Below, in pieces: positions 11,008 through 22,784 of a stretch of DNA of 64,000 nt. The notes beneath the pieces were generated by a model. The model was not told the origin of the DNA, did no database searches, and was given only the letters and a program-made list of their open reading frames with translations. Numbering within the stretch: position 1 is the stretch's first letter; every line of letters begins with the position of its first letter. The position numbers and the translations under genes are program-made. Source of the stretch: Sipunculus nudus (taxonomy: Eukaryota; Annelida; Sipuncula; Golfingiida; Sipunculidae). Where the stretch lies: positions 60,091,676-60,155,675 of the forward strand of contig CM049316.1 of NCBI GenBank assembly GCA_026874595.1, read 5' to 3'.

Positions 11008-13649
11008 ACAAGGACCTATGGGTCACGGCGCTCAGCTGATATATATGATAAAAAAATATGATTTAGAAATGAGGCACATGCTGGTTTTATATGGTAATAA
11101 AAATAAGCTGTATTATGAGTTGCTGTGGTTTAGCTTATGTATGATTTTGATAGTACCTTTGGAGACAGGAAAGAGGATTAATTTCATTTATTTCATTAAC
11201 AAATGGAGTGGGATTGTCACACAGATTTTGACTTGGCCATATAACTTATAAGCAGAACATATAATATAAGAGTTTAACTATTTATTAAAAAAATTACAAA
11301 TATTGTCCTAAATAATTTTTATTAAAAATAATAAGAGAATAGTATGAATTTTTCAAATAAAATATAACTGAAATGATTATTAAAATAATATTAAAGAATA
11401 TATTCATGAATACATTCATTAATACATTTGGAAAATATTTGCACTGGTATTCATATACTTTCATTTTTACCTGAATTCCCATTCTTATGAAAGAAATTTC
11501 ATAATGGAGTACATATTCATATTCGTGTTTAAATACAATTGCAAAGTATTCGCACCATGTCTGGTATTTATTCAGTTTTCACCAAACAATGATGTTGAGA
11601 ATCCAGAATATACAAAATTCACACATTTAAATAATGATCATAAGTACCTGGTTTTACGGCTTTTATTTATATTAAAAAAAAAAAAATGTAATATATTCAT
11701 TTTGGACTAATTTCACATCAATGTACACACTAGACACAGTAGGAATCTAGATTAATATTATCAACTGCATCTTTGTCTATAATTTATTTCCTTCATATGA
11801 TCCCTAATGATTAGTAATGAATAATATGATTTACTTTTTTATCATTAAAATTGAACTGATAAATACCATAGGTGACTGCATGGTGATATTTGGAATATGT
11901 GACATTCTATCCATCGATACAAGATTCTTATATCATCGGTAACTGCAAGTTAATTTCCTGTTATTATCAACTATCAAATTCCTTTTCTATTTTTCTTTAA
12001 TTTGTTATTAAAAACCAATAAAAATTTATTAATTTTTTGTTTATTGTTATGTTGTTGGTTAAAACTACTACATGAGTTGGGTTGGACACCTGGATCAACT
12101 GTGGCTGGCCATTATATAATAAGCTGCCTGGACACCTCAGTTTATGCCTCGCCTCAAGCATGCATAATTTGCTGAAAGTTCAACAAGGTCAACATACAGG
12201 TGACTCAAGAGGTGCTACAGAGAGCCATGGTCTGACATGGTCTCATAAAAACATTAATAGAGACTGCAATTTTTTGCCATTTTCTTTCAGCTTTTCAAAC
12301 TGAAAAGCTGAAATCTTTATGTGTGCATGATATGAAAATTATATCAACAGTACTCACAGGAAACAAACATGCCATGGTCAAAGTTGGGTAAAATTTAAGG
12401 TACTAATTTTATATTTATACTAATAACTTATAAAATTTGAAAAATTCAGAACTAATTTGGGTATTCAATTGAATCTTGATTAAATAATGTTACATCCCTG
12501 ACAAAAAATCTCTAGCTTCAGCAATCCTCTTGTTAAGGGAGTAAATATATTTCTTAATTTTTTACAAAGTGCATTATGTTTGGGCCCATAACCTAAAACA
12601 ATTAAGCAATACTGACATCATTCCTGGCATGTGCATAGAGAATATATAGAAAAATATGTATATTATATATGATTAAAGGCAGATCAGTGGTTTTGATATT
12701 AGGCAGTCTTGAAGTGTAACAATGGGTTTTTAATGGAAAAATGAAGTTTTTCATTAATATCTCGAAGGTATTAAGTCCTAGTGACCAAATTCTTGGCATG
12801 GTAGGGGATTTTTGAGACATCTAATTGTATGCCAAATTTTAGGAACTAAGAGCTGAAGCTGGGGAGCTGAGCACTTGCAAACTGCATGACACTAGCTTCA
12901 TGTAAATAATATGTTACATGGTGCTTGAAAACTTGAATAAAATCTACAGTTTTTGATCAACTGGTTTCAAATTTTTGGTGTTTACAGACAAAATGCTAAA
13001 AAAAAACATGCTGTGAAATTTAAATCCACAGTACTTACAGGAAAAAAACGTGCCATGGTCAAAATTGGGCAAAATTTAAGGTACCAATTTTTTATTTTTG
13101 TTAATATTTTAAAAAATTTAAAAGATTTTGATCTAATTTTGGGTATACAATTTAATTTTGATTAATTAAAGTTATATTACTGGAAAAAAAGTTTATAGCT
13201 TAAACATATTTTGTGTTAAGTGATCAAATATCTTTCCTGATTTTTTACACAATGCGTTATGTTCGGGCCCATAACTTTTTAAATTTATAAAATACAAACA
13301 AAATTTCTGGCATGTACATAGGAAATATATAGAGGAATAATTATGGTAAATATGAGGAAAAACAGATGAGTGGTTTTGATATTAGGCAGTCCTGAAGTGT
13401 AAAAATAGGTTTTTAATAAAAAATTGAGGTTTTTCCTTAATTTCTCAAAGGAACGAAGTCATAAAGACCCAGTTTTTGGCTTGGTAGGAGATCTTGGGGA
13501 CATCTAACATTATGCCAAATTTTGGATTCCTAGGTCTTACGGTTTCAAAACGTGCCACATCTACGGACGGACGGACGGACAGACGGACGGACGACGGACA
13601 ATGGACCACGACTATAGCTCAGATGACTTATAGTCAGCTGAGCTAAAAA
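11008..13649 (+). mobile_element. 2.6 kb dispersed repeat, intact copy
   Basis: Begins ACAAGGACCTATGGGTCACG then GCGCTCAGCTG and ends with a GGAC-rich run followed by CAGCTGAGCTAAAAA, so the two ends share an inverted GCTCAGCTG / CAGCTGAGC. The right half contains two diverged tandem units of about 600 bp (about 12310-12850 and 12990-13560), both starting near GTGCCATGGTCAAA and ending near GCCAAATTTT. The whole unit matches 48871-55615, which is the same repeat broken by insertions, and shorter copies occur at 31885-32419 (reverse), 27522 onward and 37014-37512. No transposase or reverse transcriptase frame is present. The class is unknown. Confidence 0.85.
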
Positions 13650-13768
13650 CCTGGTTGTTCAAACTGGTTGAAAGGTATTTAAAGTGTTTGTTTCTTTGTA
13701 GTTCATTACTGCCTTAAATCATTTATTCACAAAAAAAAGTGAATTATCATTTAGGAACTCTATGAATA

Positions 13769-14524
13769 CTGTGGAAGTGGTTTTGTTAGCAGGGTTTTAA
13801 TTTTTGTGCTTTTAGCGGGAGCTAGATTTGCTCTAAAATATGAACACGCTCAAATTTGATACGATCGTTCAAAAGATAACAGCGTTCTCTCCTGACACAC
13901 TGTCATGTCACTAATGTGGCCCTGATAATCCCTCCATGCATGGTCACTTGAGTTCAGGCTTCTTCAACCAGAATGTTAGAGTAGTCATGTTGTCATAAGA
14001 GTTCACAGCAAGGGATTTCTTGAGAAAAACCCCTCTCATTTATGGTGATTTGTAGAAACAATAAGTAGCCTTTTAAGACACCCCTAGCCCTTCCCATAGC
14101 TTTAAAGTACGACTGAGCTGAGAGTGACCTACAACTGTTGTCAGTTCTGCTTGTTATTTGGACATAGTTGGCTGCTTCTGGTTAGTATAATCACAGTTGT
14201 TGTTGTAGAGATATTCTACAGATGTCAAACAATGTCACTGGTTGCAGTACCATTGCATCATCAAATGTGATTTATCCTGATTAATTACTTATTGTTCACA
14301 AATTCATGGTCACAGTACTCGACCATGGCATGTAAGCGGTCACCCGAAGGTTGTTAGGTGGGATGTAGGTTACGTTACAAACCTGTCTTTTATAACTGTT
14401 TTAATAATTTGATACACAATTTACTACCTTCCATACATATTTGCGCAAAAATTCGAACTGTGCTAATGCTATAAAATGAAAAATGCGCAAAAATTTAGAC
14501 ACGCAAAATTAACCACTTCCACAG
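13769..14524. mobile_element. TA-flanked MITE, copy 2 of the CTGTGGAAG family
   Basis: Terminal inverted repeats CTGTGGAAGTGGTT at 13769 and AACCACTTCCACAG ending at 14524, bounded by TA at 13767-13768 and 14525-14526. Length 756 bp; about 180 bp longer than the copy at 9093-9666. No reading frame. TA duplication points to the Tc1/mariner superfamily by inference. Confidence 0.82.
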
Positions 14525-14799
14525 TAACTAAACCTGGACAGCTAAGTGGTAACACGCTCTGCACTCTCCACTGGCGACCTGGGTCAGATACCCTGATTGG
14601 CTATGAGATTGGATAATAGTGGTCTGTTCAAGATTGGTACCGGTAATTTTCCATACAATAACTATTTGTACAATTCAAATAAAACAAAAAATTAAACCAA
14701 AAATTTGCTATACTAAGTGTTTATACACTGAACCTAAATCAAAGGATCATAAATACTTGCTCTTAATACTAGATAACACTTCTCATACACAGCCCTTGC

Positions 14800-15125
14800 C
14801 AACTTACTTTTTGTCACAGTTTCGTCCGTTCACATCAACGGACTTCATCAGACTTTGGGTATTCAATATCGCAGGCCACTAGGTGGTGCTATAGGTGGGA
14901 GCAGCGAGTCATAAAGATGTGGCAGGTCATGCTGTCCCCTGTCACGGTTGAACGTATGCAGGCCTTCCTTCATGATGTGGATTGCCTCAAGTACATCCAT
15001 CCTGGTTGGTGTTCACCCCCCCCCCCCCCTTCCCGTCTGCCACCTAGTGGCCAGTGATATTGAGTTGCAAAAATCAGATGAAGTCTGCTGACTTTAACAG
15101 ACAAAACTGTCACAACAAGTAAGTT
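14800..15125. mobile_element. 326 bp foldback MITE
   Basis: Two inverted arms of about 90 bp: the left arm runs AACTTACTTTTTGTCACAG ... GGCCACTAGGTGG and the right arm runs CCACCTAGTGGCC ... CTGTCACAACAAGTAAGTT. The spacer includes a run of C at 15007-15018. It lies about 110 bp beyond the splice donor of the cysteine-rich gene, in its intron. Confidence 0.85.
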
Positions 15126-15233
15126 AATAGTGGCTGTGTATGATAACTGTTATCTAGCATTCTACTCGGCAAGCCTCATGCATTTATTTGGAGAAATACT
15201 TGTGTTATATGTTAAAATATGGACTGTACTCAC

Positions 15234-16868
15234 TGACGGAGAGGGTGATGAAACAGGGCTCACTATGAGTCTGTCATCTCTTCTCCCGTCCTCGTGGGCT
15301 GAAGTCTTATCTTCTGTTTTAGTGAGTGGCCCAGCAGCACCAAACCCATTTTCATTATCATCATCATCCCCATCAACATCCACATCACTGTTCTCTGCAG
15401 CCGCATCAACTGGGGGATCACTAAGTGTGTCCACTTCTGTCTTTACCCTAACCTGGCTATAATCCTTCTCATACCTTGGTGTATTTTCCTTATTATCATA
15501 TTTATCCTCTTTGACACTGGGAGTTTTATCGCTAGTGTGTCCGACTGACAGACCATTCACAACATCTCTTTGATAAGCATGTGGTGCTATAGCTAACAGG
15601 CCTTGGCTTGAAGTCGGGGAGTACACAGACATGTTCGGTGATGATACATGGACTTTTAACATTTGCTGGTGCACTGCGGAGGCTTGCATCTCAGCACTGG
15701 TGCGACCCATGGGATCAAATCGTAAACTGTAGTTCCTGTACTCCTCTTGCACGCCTTTAGCATTGTACATTGCCCACTCCTTATTTAAAGTGTCTTTACA
15801 GTGTTTACATGACATCACCTGACCGTGAGCATCCATGGGTTTAACACCTGGGAGCACAGGGTGCAGCATCAGAAACGGAAAGAACGGCTCATTAGGTGAC
15901 GAAGAAGATTGACAGGACCTTAAGTGACTGAGCTCACTTTTGGCTACCACTTTTGCACACACAAAGCATTTGCTTCTATCCCTGTCTTTACTGTCTGATT
16001 TTGTCCTTTGTTTGATATGGTCCAGATTAACAGGTTTGTCTTTGATATGATAAATCCTCATCTCCTCAGGGGTATTTGAAGCCTCAAAGCCTCGCCACTG
16101 TCGATGAAGCGTCTTTCGACAGTTACTGCATACCCGGGTCAGGCCAGCACTGGTGATGTTAACACAACTTGCTTCAGCCAGATCAAATAAAAACGAAAAA
16201 TAGGCCTCGTCTGCAGCATTCTTTTTAGTGTATATAAATCGCATCAGGCTTTCTGGCTGTTTGGTTTTACACAGGAAACAGTACACCGTAGGCAAGCCAT
16301 TGTGACATGTCCGTCGATCCTGGTTTTGTTGTCTGGGAGACTGTGACTCACTACTGGTACCAGATTTTGGTTTTGGTGCCGCTACCGATAAATCCAGTGC
16401 CCCGTTATCATCCATGTCAAACGATCGTCGCTTCACCTGCGGTTGACCAATCAAGAGAGGGGACACATGACCACTGGCGTCCTCTGGTGGAGTATTGTCT
16501 CCACAGCTGTAAGTTCCAGGCACATATTGTAATCCAAGCATCTGTGACACATACTCCCCCTGTAGGTGCATTTCAGCACCAGTAAATGTCCTGTTGTCAC
16601 ACCTTTTCAGCCAGTACAGACGTTTAATCAACGGCGTCTTGTTGCGTTCAAACGATTCCCACTGCTGCTGCAGAAATGCTGAGCAGACATTGCATGCCTG
16701 AACAGCGCCCTCTGTAGTGGGATGTGCTGCACCATTTGGAGGTTCATGATGCTCCAAAAATGGAAAATAAGGTCCTTTCACCCTCGGTTTGATGTAAATC
16801 GGAGACTGTGCTCCTCCACTCCCACATACATAACAAACAGGAAGGTATACAGGCTGTGCACTTGTCAT
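15234..16868 (-). CDS. Cysteine-rich protein with three CxxC...CxxC modules, large internal exon
   Basis: A single exon encoding 545 residues from an ATG at 16868-16866. The exon begins at 16873 after a good acceptor (TTTTACTGTTCCAG), so the first five bases are 5'UTR and the true start is this ATG, not the one 8 codons upstream that lies in the intron. Three copies of a module are visible: a CxxC pair, about 20 residues to an aromatic FxFL motif, then a second CxxC pair followed by a conserved W and F or Y. They sit at residues about 12-90 (CYVC, ACNVC), 197-276 (CFLC, CSNC) and 301-375 (CFVC, CKHC). Other features: ALDLS at 157-161, close to a CtBP-binding consensus; a VKTE sumoylation-type motif; and an acidic aspartate run near the C-terminus. 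These suggest a nuclear, metal-binding regulator; that is inference. A strong donor, TCA|GTGAGT, follows codon 545; reading through it would add 23 residues to a stop at 15162. The downstream exon was not found. I do not recognise the family. Confidence 0.8.
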
Positions 16869-16873
16869 CCTCC

Positions 16874-19356
16874 CTGGAACAGTAAAAGACAAGTAGTTAT
16901 AAATCCCTTTACAGTGGTACTAGCCATAATGAGTATTAAATTGTATTATAATATTTTTATAATAACTTATTAATTCATAGTAATTGACCTAACCATAAAC
17001 TCTATGTGACCTTAATCACATATTCATTCAATGTATAAACATGTACAGAGCAATTGTGAACTTGTGAGCTACCAATAAAGTTACAATTGGCAATGTAAAC
17101 AGTGAAACCACTGACAAGCGCAAAATTTGCATAATTAGGCGACTCTCACAAACAGAACAAACATAGTCTGTACTGTCATCATGTTATTCCGTGATTTTTT
17201 TAAATGCATACTCTGACTCCAGAGTCCAGTAGTACTGATAGTAGGACTGAAATTTATTGACCAAAACATTATATTCAGTTAATAAAAATACTGTGTCAAG
17301 AAATCAATGTCAATGATCAATGATGGCTTGACCCTGAAGACCATTATTAATATATTAAATGCCAGGTGTGATCTCTTAAAGTTCTAACACACTGAAAGAT
17401 GCTACTGTTAATTAGACCGGGTATCAACATTAATATGCAAGTAAAAGTTCAAGAATATGGCGTTAGGGCAACCAAAAGTGGACTCCTACTTGCCCAATGA
17501 CGCATGTTTTTTGCTTTTCTCAGGAAAAGGGATTAGAAGGATCTCTGACAGAAATATGTTCAATACATCATATTTCAAAGCAAAATATTTGCTCACAGAA
17601 CCCAAATTTTTTATAGACCAGTGAAAACCCTATGATTAGCACCTATCAATAACGAACAATCCTGCTAAGATGAAAACTTTGTTTGGTCCTTGAGTAATGT
17701 AAATTATCATAAAAACCTCCCTCTTACACGACCAGCCCACTAACATGATCACTCTGTTAGTGTAATTTCACTATATTTGGTCTTTCTGCGCAAAACTTAC
17801 TGTGCATCATACCATGTGTCTATCACAAGTGATTCTGTAAGCATTTATAGATTGCCTCCCTAAACTTTTTTTTTATTTATTTAATTTGTCATAAAAAAAT
17901 ATTCTTTGTTACACATGTATGACACTCATATGCTCTGTTAGATATGGCAGGGTGAAACACCCATACCCCACAGACCCTAGACCCACCGAAAAAACTATAA
18001 TTCTTAAAAATTTCATTGTAATTTGTCGAGACATTTTAGCAGTCAAGTATCTATAGACGTATTTTATATTATATTTGGTTCAAACGTTATTTAAATAAGT
18101 TTGTTTTGCAACAATATTTGATAATTTACACCTCAACCCTTTGCCCAGGGACCTCATGGACTGCTCATACTCATTGTTTTATGATTTCATTAGCACATAT
18201 TTTAACATCATGTTCAGGCATAATACCCATGAGACATTGTTACTGTGTTTTTTGGATCTGAATTTTAACATTTGTGTCTTCATTTTTATTTATTTTTTAT
18301 ATTTGCTGTTTATTCCATATGTCTATTGTTTGAAAAATATGACAAGAAAATTTGTAAAATCATTATGTTTTACCTGGCATTGCTTGAAATGCAAGTAATC
18401 AATAATTCCTTTGGGTAATTATATTATTACAAACTTTAAATTGCATGGCTGTTCATGAATAGAACATGAAACTTGTGATATGTGGAAGAGCTCTGAAATC
18501 AGTCTCAGGTCTGCAATGACCAGTTGCACAATTCAAATAAATCTCCCTCAGTATGCCCGCATTATTATATTTCAACTTAAAATAATAACTATACATGATT
18601 ATTAAATGTGTGACATAATTGCTAATTCTCTTTTCTTGGAGTGATAAATAAAAATATGAGCAGTGGTTACTGGGGTCCGTCATAAAGTTCAAGCAGTTTG
18701 GGTCTGTCTTCACTAAAATATTTTTGTGTACTTAAATCTTTCATTGAATCTGTCATTTACAAAGCTGTAAAATTTTGGGACTCTGTCATTATATCAGTAA
18801 CAGGGGTGTTTATATAGGTATAAATAAAGGCAAATATATAAATTGGGTTTTGGGGTCCGGGGTTGGTGGCGTTTGTGGGGTCTTGGTTTAACACACTGTT
18901 GTTAAATATACATTCACAACCCTTCTACACAGTTCATATATGACATGGATTAGCATGATTATTACCTAACTTTCAAATAAATTATCTTCAAAAGCTGATG
19001 GTTACCACACAGAGGAAGAGGCTATAGTGCGAACTCTCTCCATTCTTGCTTATCTATTCAATGTGTTAATCCCACTTTTTTGTGTCTCGAACGAACGCCT
19101 CGGTTATTAGTTTAATTTACCATAATACACTTGTGTTCATATACAAGCGTTTAATTAACATATCCTGTTAATGAGCGGGCACGATTTGTGAACCAAACAC
19201 TGACACTTGTACAAGGTGGTAAAACATCTAGCTGCCGATGGCCATAGCAGCCGACACTGGGGTTTACAACTTGCAAGAGGGCTTCAGGTCAATGGGAATA
19301 TCCTAATTTAAAGTTGAACATTTATGAACGGTTAATGTATGTATTGTAACACTTAC
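16874..19356 (-). other. Probable 5'UTR intron of the cysteine-rich gene
   Basis: AT-rich, with no coding frames of note and no recognised repeats. It is bounded on the low side by the acceptor at 16874-16875 and on the high side by a consensus donor at 19355-19356 (minus strand AAAG|GTAAGTGT). Membership in one intron is inference from these two sites. Confidence 0.35.
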
Positions 19357-19610
19357 CTTTTCTAGTAAACAGACATTAAATGCATCTTTTGAGCATATCA
19401 GCAACAAATTTGCTTAATTGGCTGACCTACAGAACATCGCTGATCACCCAGCCGTCAAATGACACTATCAGCTTTATCGGCCATATTTGTTTCAGCCAGC
19501 TGGTAAGTGCACCAAAAGCTGAACGCAGACGGGTTTTCACGGACATCTCCCAGGCCATTGATTTCATCCAGTTTGGATGTTTCGAGCTTGTGGTCGGCCG
19601 CCGCGCACTG
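19357..19610 (-). other. Candidate first (5'UTR) exon and promoter of the cysteine-rich gene
   Basis: CpG-richer than its surroundings (CGGCCGCCGCGC near 19597) and ending, on the minus strand, in a consensus splice donor AAAG|GTAAGTGT at 19357/19356. Joined to the acceptor at 16873 it would place GGAGG directly before the ATG. A short upstream frame of 46 codons lies within it. On the plus strand the same patch has another consensus donor, CAGCTG|GTAAGTGC, at 19502/19503, so transcription in the other direction is also possible. The upper boundary is a guess. Confidence 0.33.
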
Positions 19611-19783
19611 AGTTTAAGTTTTAATATGTCACAATGTTATGTACATTTTTTTCTATCTTTTTAATTTCTTTATTTCATTATTTTCTTCCTTCATTTATTT
19701 TAATTATTTATTTTTTATTTATTTATTTTGCTTATTACTTATAATTTTTATTACCATTTTATTGCTCTTCTTCTTCTTTTACT

Positions 19784-19785
<2 letters not shown>

Positions 19786-19835
<50 letters not shown>
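19786..19835. repeat. (TA)n microsatellite
   Basis: Uninterrupted alternating T/A of about 50 bases at the end of a T-rich tract (19640-19785). Confidence 0.98.
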
Positions 19836-19836
<1 letters not shown>

Positions 19837-20160
19837 TTACAGCAGCAAATAATATAGTAATATACGAACTGACATGCAACTGATAATTGAGTTGATGTTG
19901 GTTGACACCAATGTGAAATTTAAATTAGGATATCTGAAATACTCCAGAATTAAAGGGAAAAGGTTAAGGCAGACAATATCAACGAAACTTTGTGGAGAGG
20001 CTTAGAGGCGAGACATGGAACAATAAATTAAAAAAAAAACCTTTAAATGGTCCTGTTCCTACCAAGTATATTGAAAGTACATGAAATATATACTGTTTTC
20101 TCCTCAAACTGATATGGTATCTGACAATAATTAATCTAAACCCGTTTGCTTATTTCTGTT

Positions 20161-20410
20161 CACAAGTGGAAATAAACTATAGCACCGTGCGCGATCAGTA
20201 GCGCAAAACAGCGCTCCTTCACAAATCAAGGAATATCAATCTTCCAACTGGTGTTTTATCTTCTTTTCTTTCTTTCATGTTTGTCTCGATATTTGGATGT
20301 TGTCTCGCATGCGCAATGTCGGACCTAATTCGTTATGGTAAGCAGATACATGTGGACTGTCTTTACCTATACTCACACACAGAACCATAAAAACGTATAA
20401 AATAGGTAAA
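20161..20410 (+). repeat. Dispersed ~250 bp repeat, copy 1
   Basis: Shares order and wording with 21831-22125: CACAAGTGGAAATAAAC, then AACTGGTGTTTTATCTTCTT with a CTTTC-rich run, then GCATGCGCAATGTCGG and CAGATACATG. A third, reversed copy lies at about 30505-30735. Not coding; class unknown. Confidence 0.6.
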
Positions 20411-20597
20411 TAGTTTATGAGTCCCTTTGCCGGGTTAGTTTTGATGTATATCACTCATCGGAGTATTGCATGCATGCATGCATTCACATAGAGAAAATGT
20501 ACCGAGTGCATGGATCGCATGCATACATCCGCCATGAAAAACAATACATATATACTGCATGGTTTGTCCTTTATAAGGATGCTCTACTGGAATAACC

Positions 20598-20600
<3 letters not shown>

Positions 20601-20666
<66 letters not shown>
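20601..20666. repeat. (TA)n microsatellite
   Basis: About 66 bases of pure TA. Confidence 0.98.
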
Positions 20667-20668
<2 letters not shown>

Positions 20669-20839
20669 CAAAATAGGGCACTTGTAAAAGACGTACAAAT
20701 GATCATTTATTTTGTAAAATCTCTTTTTTTACAGTATAAAAGATGATTTACACTAACAATTTTAGTAATAGTTAATTGTTGGCACTAGTTTATTTCTATC
20801 AATTCATAAATAAATAAAGGAAGTTATCTGCTGGGAAGG

Positions 20840-20841
<2 letters not shown>

Positions 20842-20889
<48 letters not shown>
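20842..20889. repeat. (TA)n microsatellite
   Basis: About 48 bases of TA. Confidence 0.98.
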
Positions 20890-20892
<3 letters not shown>

Positions 20893-21830
20893 GTGAATCA
20901 TATATTTTTGCGATCTTTTTCATTGGCATACTGGTTTCATTGACTATATGGGTTTATATACACATGGAAATGTGTAATTTCCTATACATATCATAAACAT
21001 GTAGATACACATATAAACACGGCCAGAAATCACACACTGTTTATACAATAAATACGCGTTACAGGTGCATATATGATTTTTAGCTATATAATCGCTCAGC
21101 GGGGAGCCGGCACGCATGCACAATATAACACGATATATTTAAGTCTTATCCTGAACACTTTAATCGGAGGTATACTATACACCATGTTGCATTAAGAAAA
21201 TGATAGTAAAGAATAACCATTTTCATGAATAAACCAGGAAAAAGGCACTGTGGATTCATCTACTTGAGTGCAGTTGTTCAGAATGTGCATCCATGCACCA
21301 TGCATCAGTGCACTGATTATCAGCGAGGTGCGCACGCATAATTGCGCGCACACTATTTTTAGACTACTCGGTCAAGTGGCAATAAAAAAATTAATCATGG
21401 GCATGCAAATGTCTCTCTTTCACTAAAAGTTTTATGAATTTTTGTACGTTTACTGCATGCTAATATATACGAGATATTCGGTGAGGTGTATTTAAACATC
21501 CCCAGGGTATAGCTTAACAGTTGCATGCATGGATGCATGTGCATTGGTGTAAGATCAAATCCCAACGAATTAAACCCCCTTGCTAATTTTTTTTCTGAAC
21601 AGAAGTTATATGAACAAAAATAAAAACATTTAATAATATTTCATTATATATTTAAAAATCTAAATATGCCTTTATAATTTTTGTAGTTATTACTTTCCAA
21701 ATATAGGCTTTAGATTATGCAATCCAAGAAATATTAACTGTTCCTAGGCAGGTGCATTTTCTGAATTCACTAAGGATAATTAAATAAAATATATTGCAGT
21801 TTATAGAGTAAAGATTTAAAATAGTATGCA

Positions 21831-22125
21831 CAAGCGGAAATAAACTTGCACCGCACACTCTCAGTGATGAAATGCATAAGCATAGCATCCACGCCACCTG
21901 GTAGCCGTAATGCGCAACTTCAAATGAAATTTTTGTTCAAGCTCCCAACCGGTGTTTTTCTTTCGTGTTTCTTCTTTCATGATGCTTCCAGATTTTCGGG
22001 AGTTATATCTCTCATACGCAAGATCGGATCGCCATGCAGTGCGTCTTGACATGGAAACAGACACATGCGGGCTGTGTTTAGTCACATAAAGCACCAAAAA
22101 ATTAACGTATAATCTAAAACAGGTG
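21831..22125 (+). repeat. Dispersed ~250 bp repeat, copy 2
   Basis: Begins CACAAGCGGAAATAAAC and contains ACCGGTGTTTTTCTTTCGTG and CATACGCAAGATCGGATCG, matching the copy at 20161-20410 in the same order. Short frames on both strands here are by-products of the repeat. Confidence 0.6.
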
Positions 22126-22689
22126 ATTTAGTGACAGTAAGTTGGTGATAGTTTTGCAGGGACATTTTCGCATTCAGCCAAAATAACCTAATATCGTGAG
22201 ACAATACACATATATTGCAAGTGTTACAGTCCCTTGGGGTTATATTGACTGTAGTTTACAATATATATTTTAAGTAAACATTAAATCACAGATTATTTTC
22301 ACCAACCCCCCCCCCCCACACACACACACAACAACAACAAAATAAAATATTTGTAAGGTTTAGATGTGAATCTATCTTCAGGTATTTTATCTCTACATTG
22401 GACCGGTAAACATTATAAAGATAAAAACACGCGCATCGTTTAGAACATTATATAGACGTGTTATTGTGAAACTTGTTACAACAAATATTTATTTTGGTCA
22501 TGGGTGGTCTTTTGTTCGACTGCACTTTCAGGGGCGAGCTTTCTTCAGGTGGGCTTGAGTCCACTTGATCTTTTTATCCGTCACCTATATCAGCAAAATG
22601 ATCAATAAAAGAAAACGAAAGGTGCAACCAGTGTTAGTGTTAACATAGGAACAGTTATAATATATCGTGGGTACAACAAAACGATAGCA
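22126..22689. other. Sequence without recognised gene
   Basis: Contains a C run (22303-22317) followed by CA and CAA repeats; otherwise nothing that I recognise. Confidence 0.4.
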
Positions 22690-22784
22690 TGAACAAAAGA
22701 ATATTAGCTCATTTAAGGTGAACGGTGCAAGGAAGTGTTGGTTCGAGGCGTCTCCGTGAAATATTTAGAATGCTCCAATTTTTG
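22690..22784 (+). other. Possible first exon with consensus donor
   Basis: A CpG-containing patch ends in CAATTTTTG|GTAAGTATA, a near-perfect splice donor at 22784/22785, and the following 330 bp remain GC-richer than the region. No partner exon or conserved frame was identified, so this is only a candidate transcription unit on the plus strand. Confidence 0.18.

Noticed and set aside
12602-12820. Conserved 72-residue frame also seen at 53214-53432 and 31986-32198
   Set aside because: These are the same piece of the 2.6 kb dispersed repeat; similarity comes from the repeat and the frames are not maintained over a longer protein.
15130-15462. 110-residue frame on the plus strand
   Set aside because: It is the antisense of the cysteine-rich exon; its serine-rich composition reflects the acidic and serine-rich codons on the other strand.
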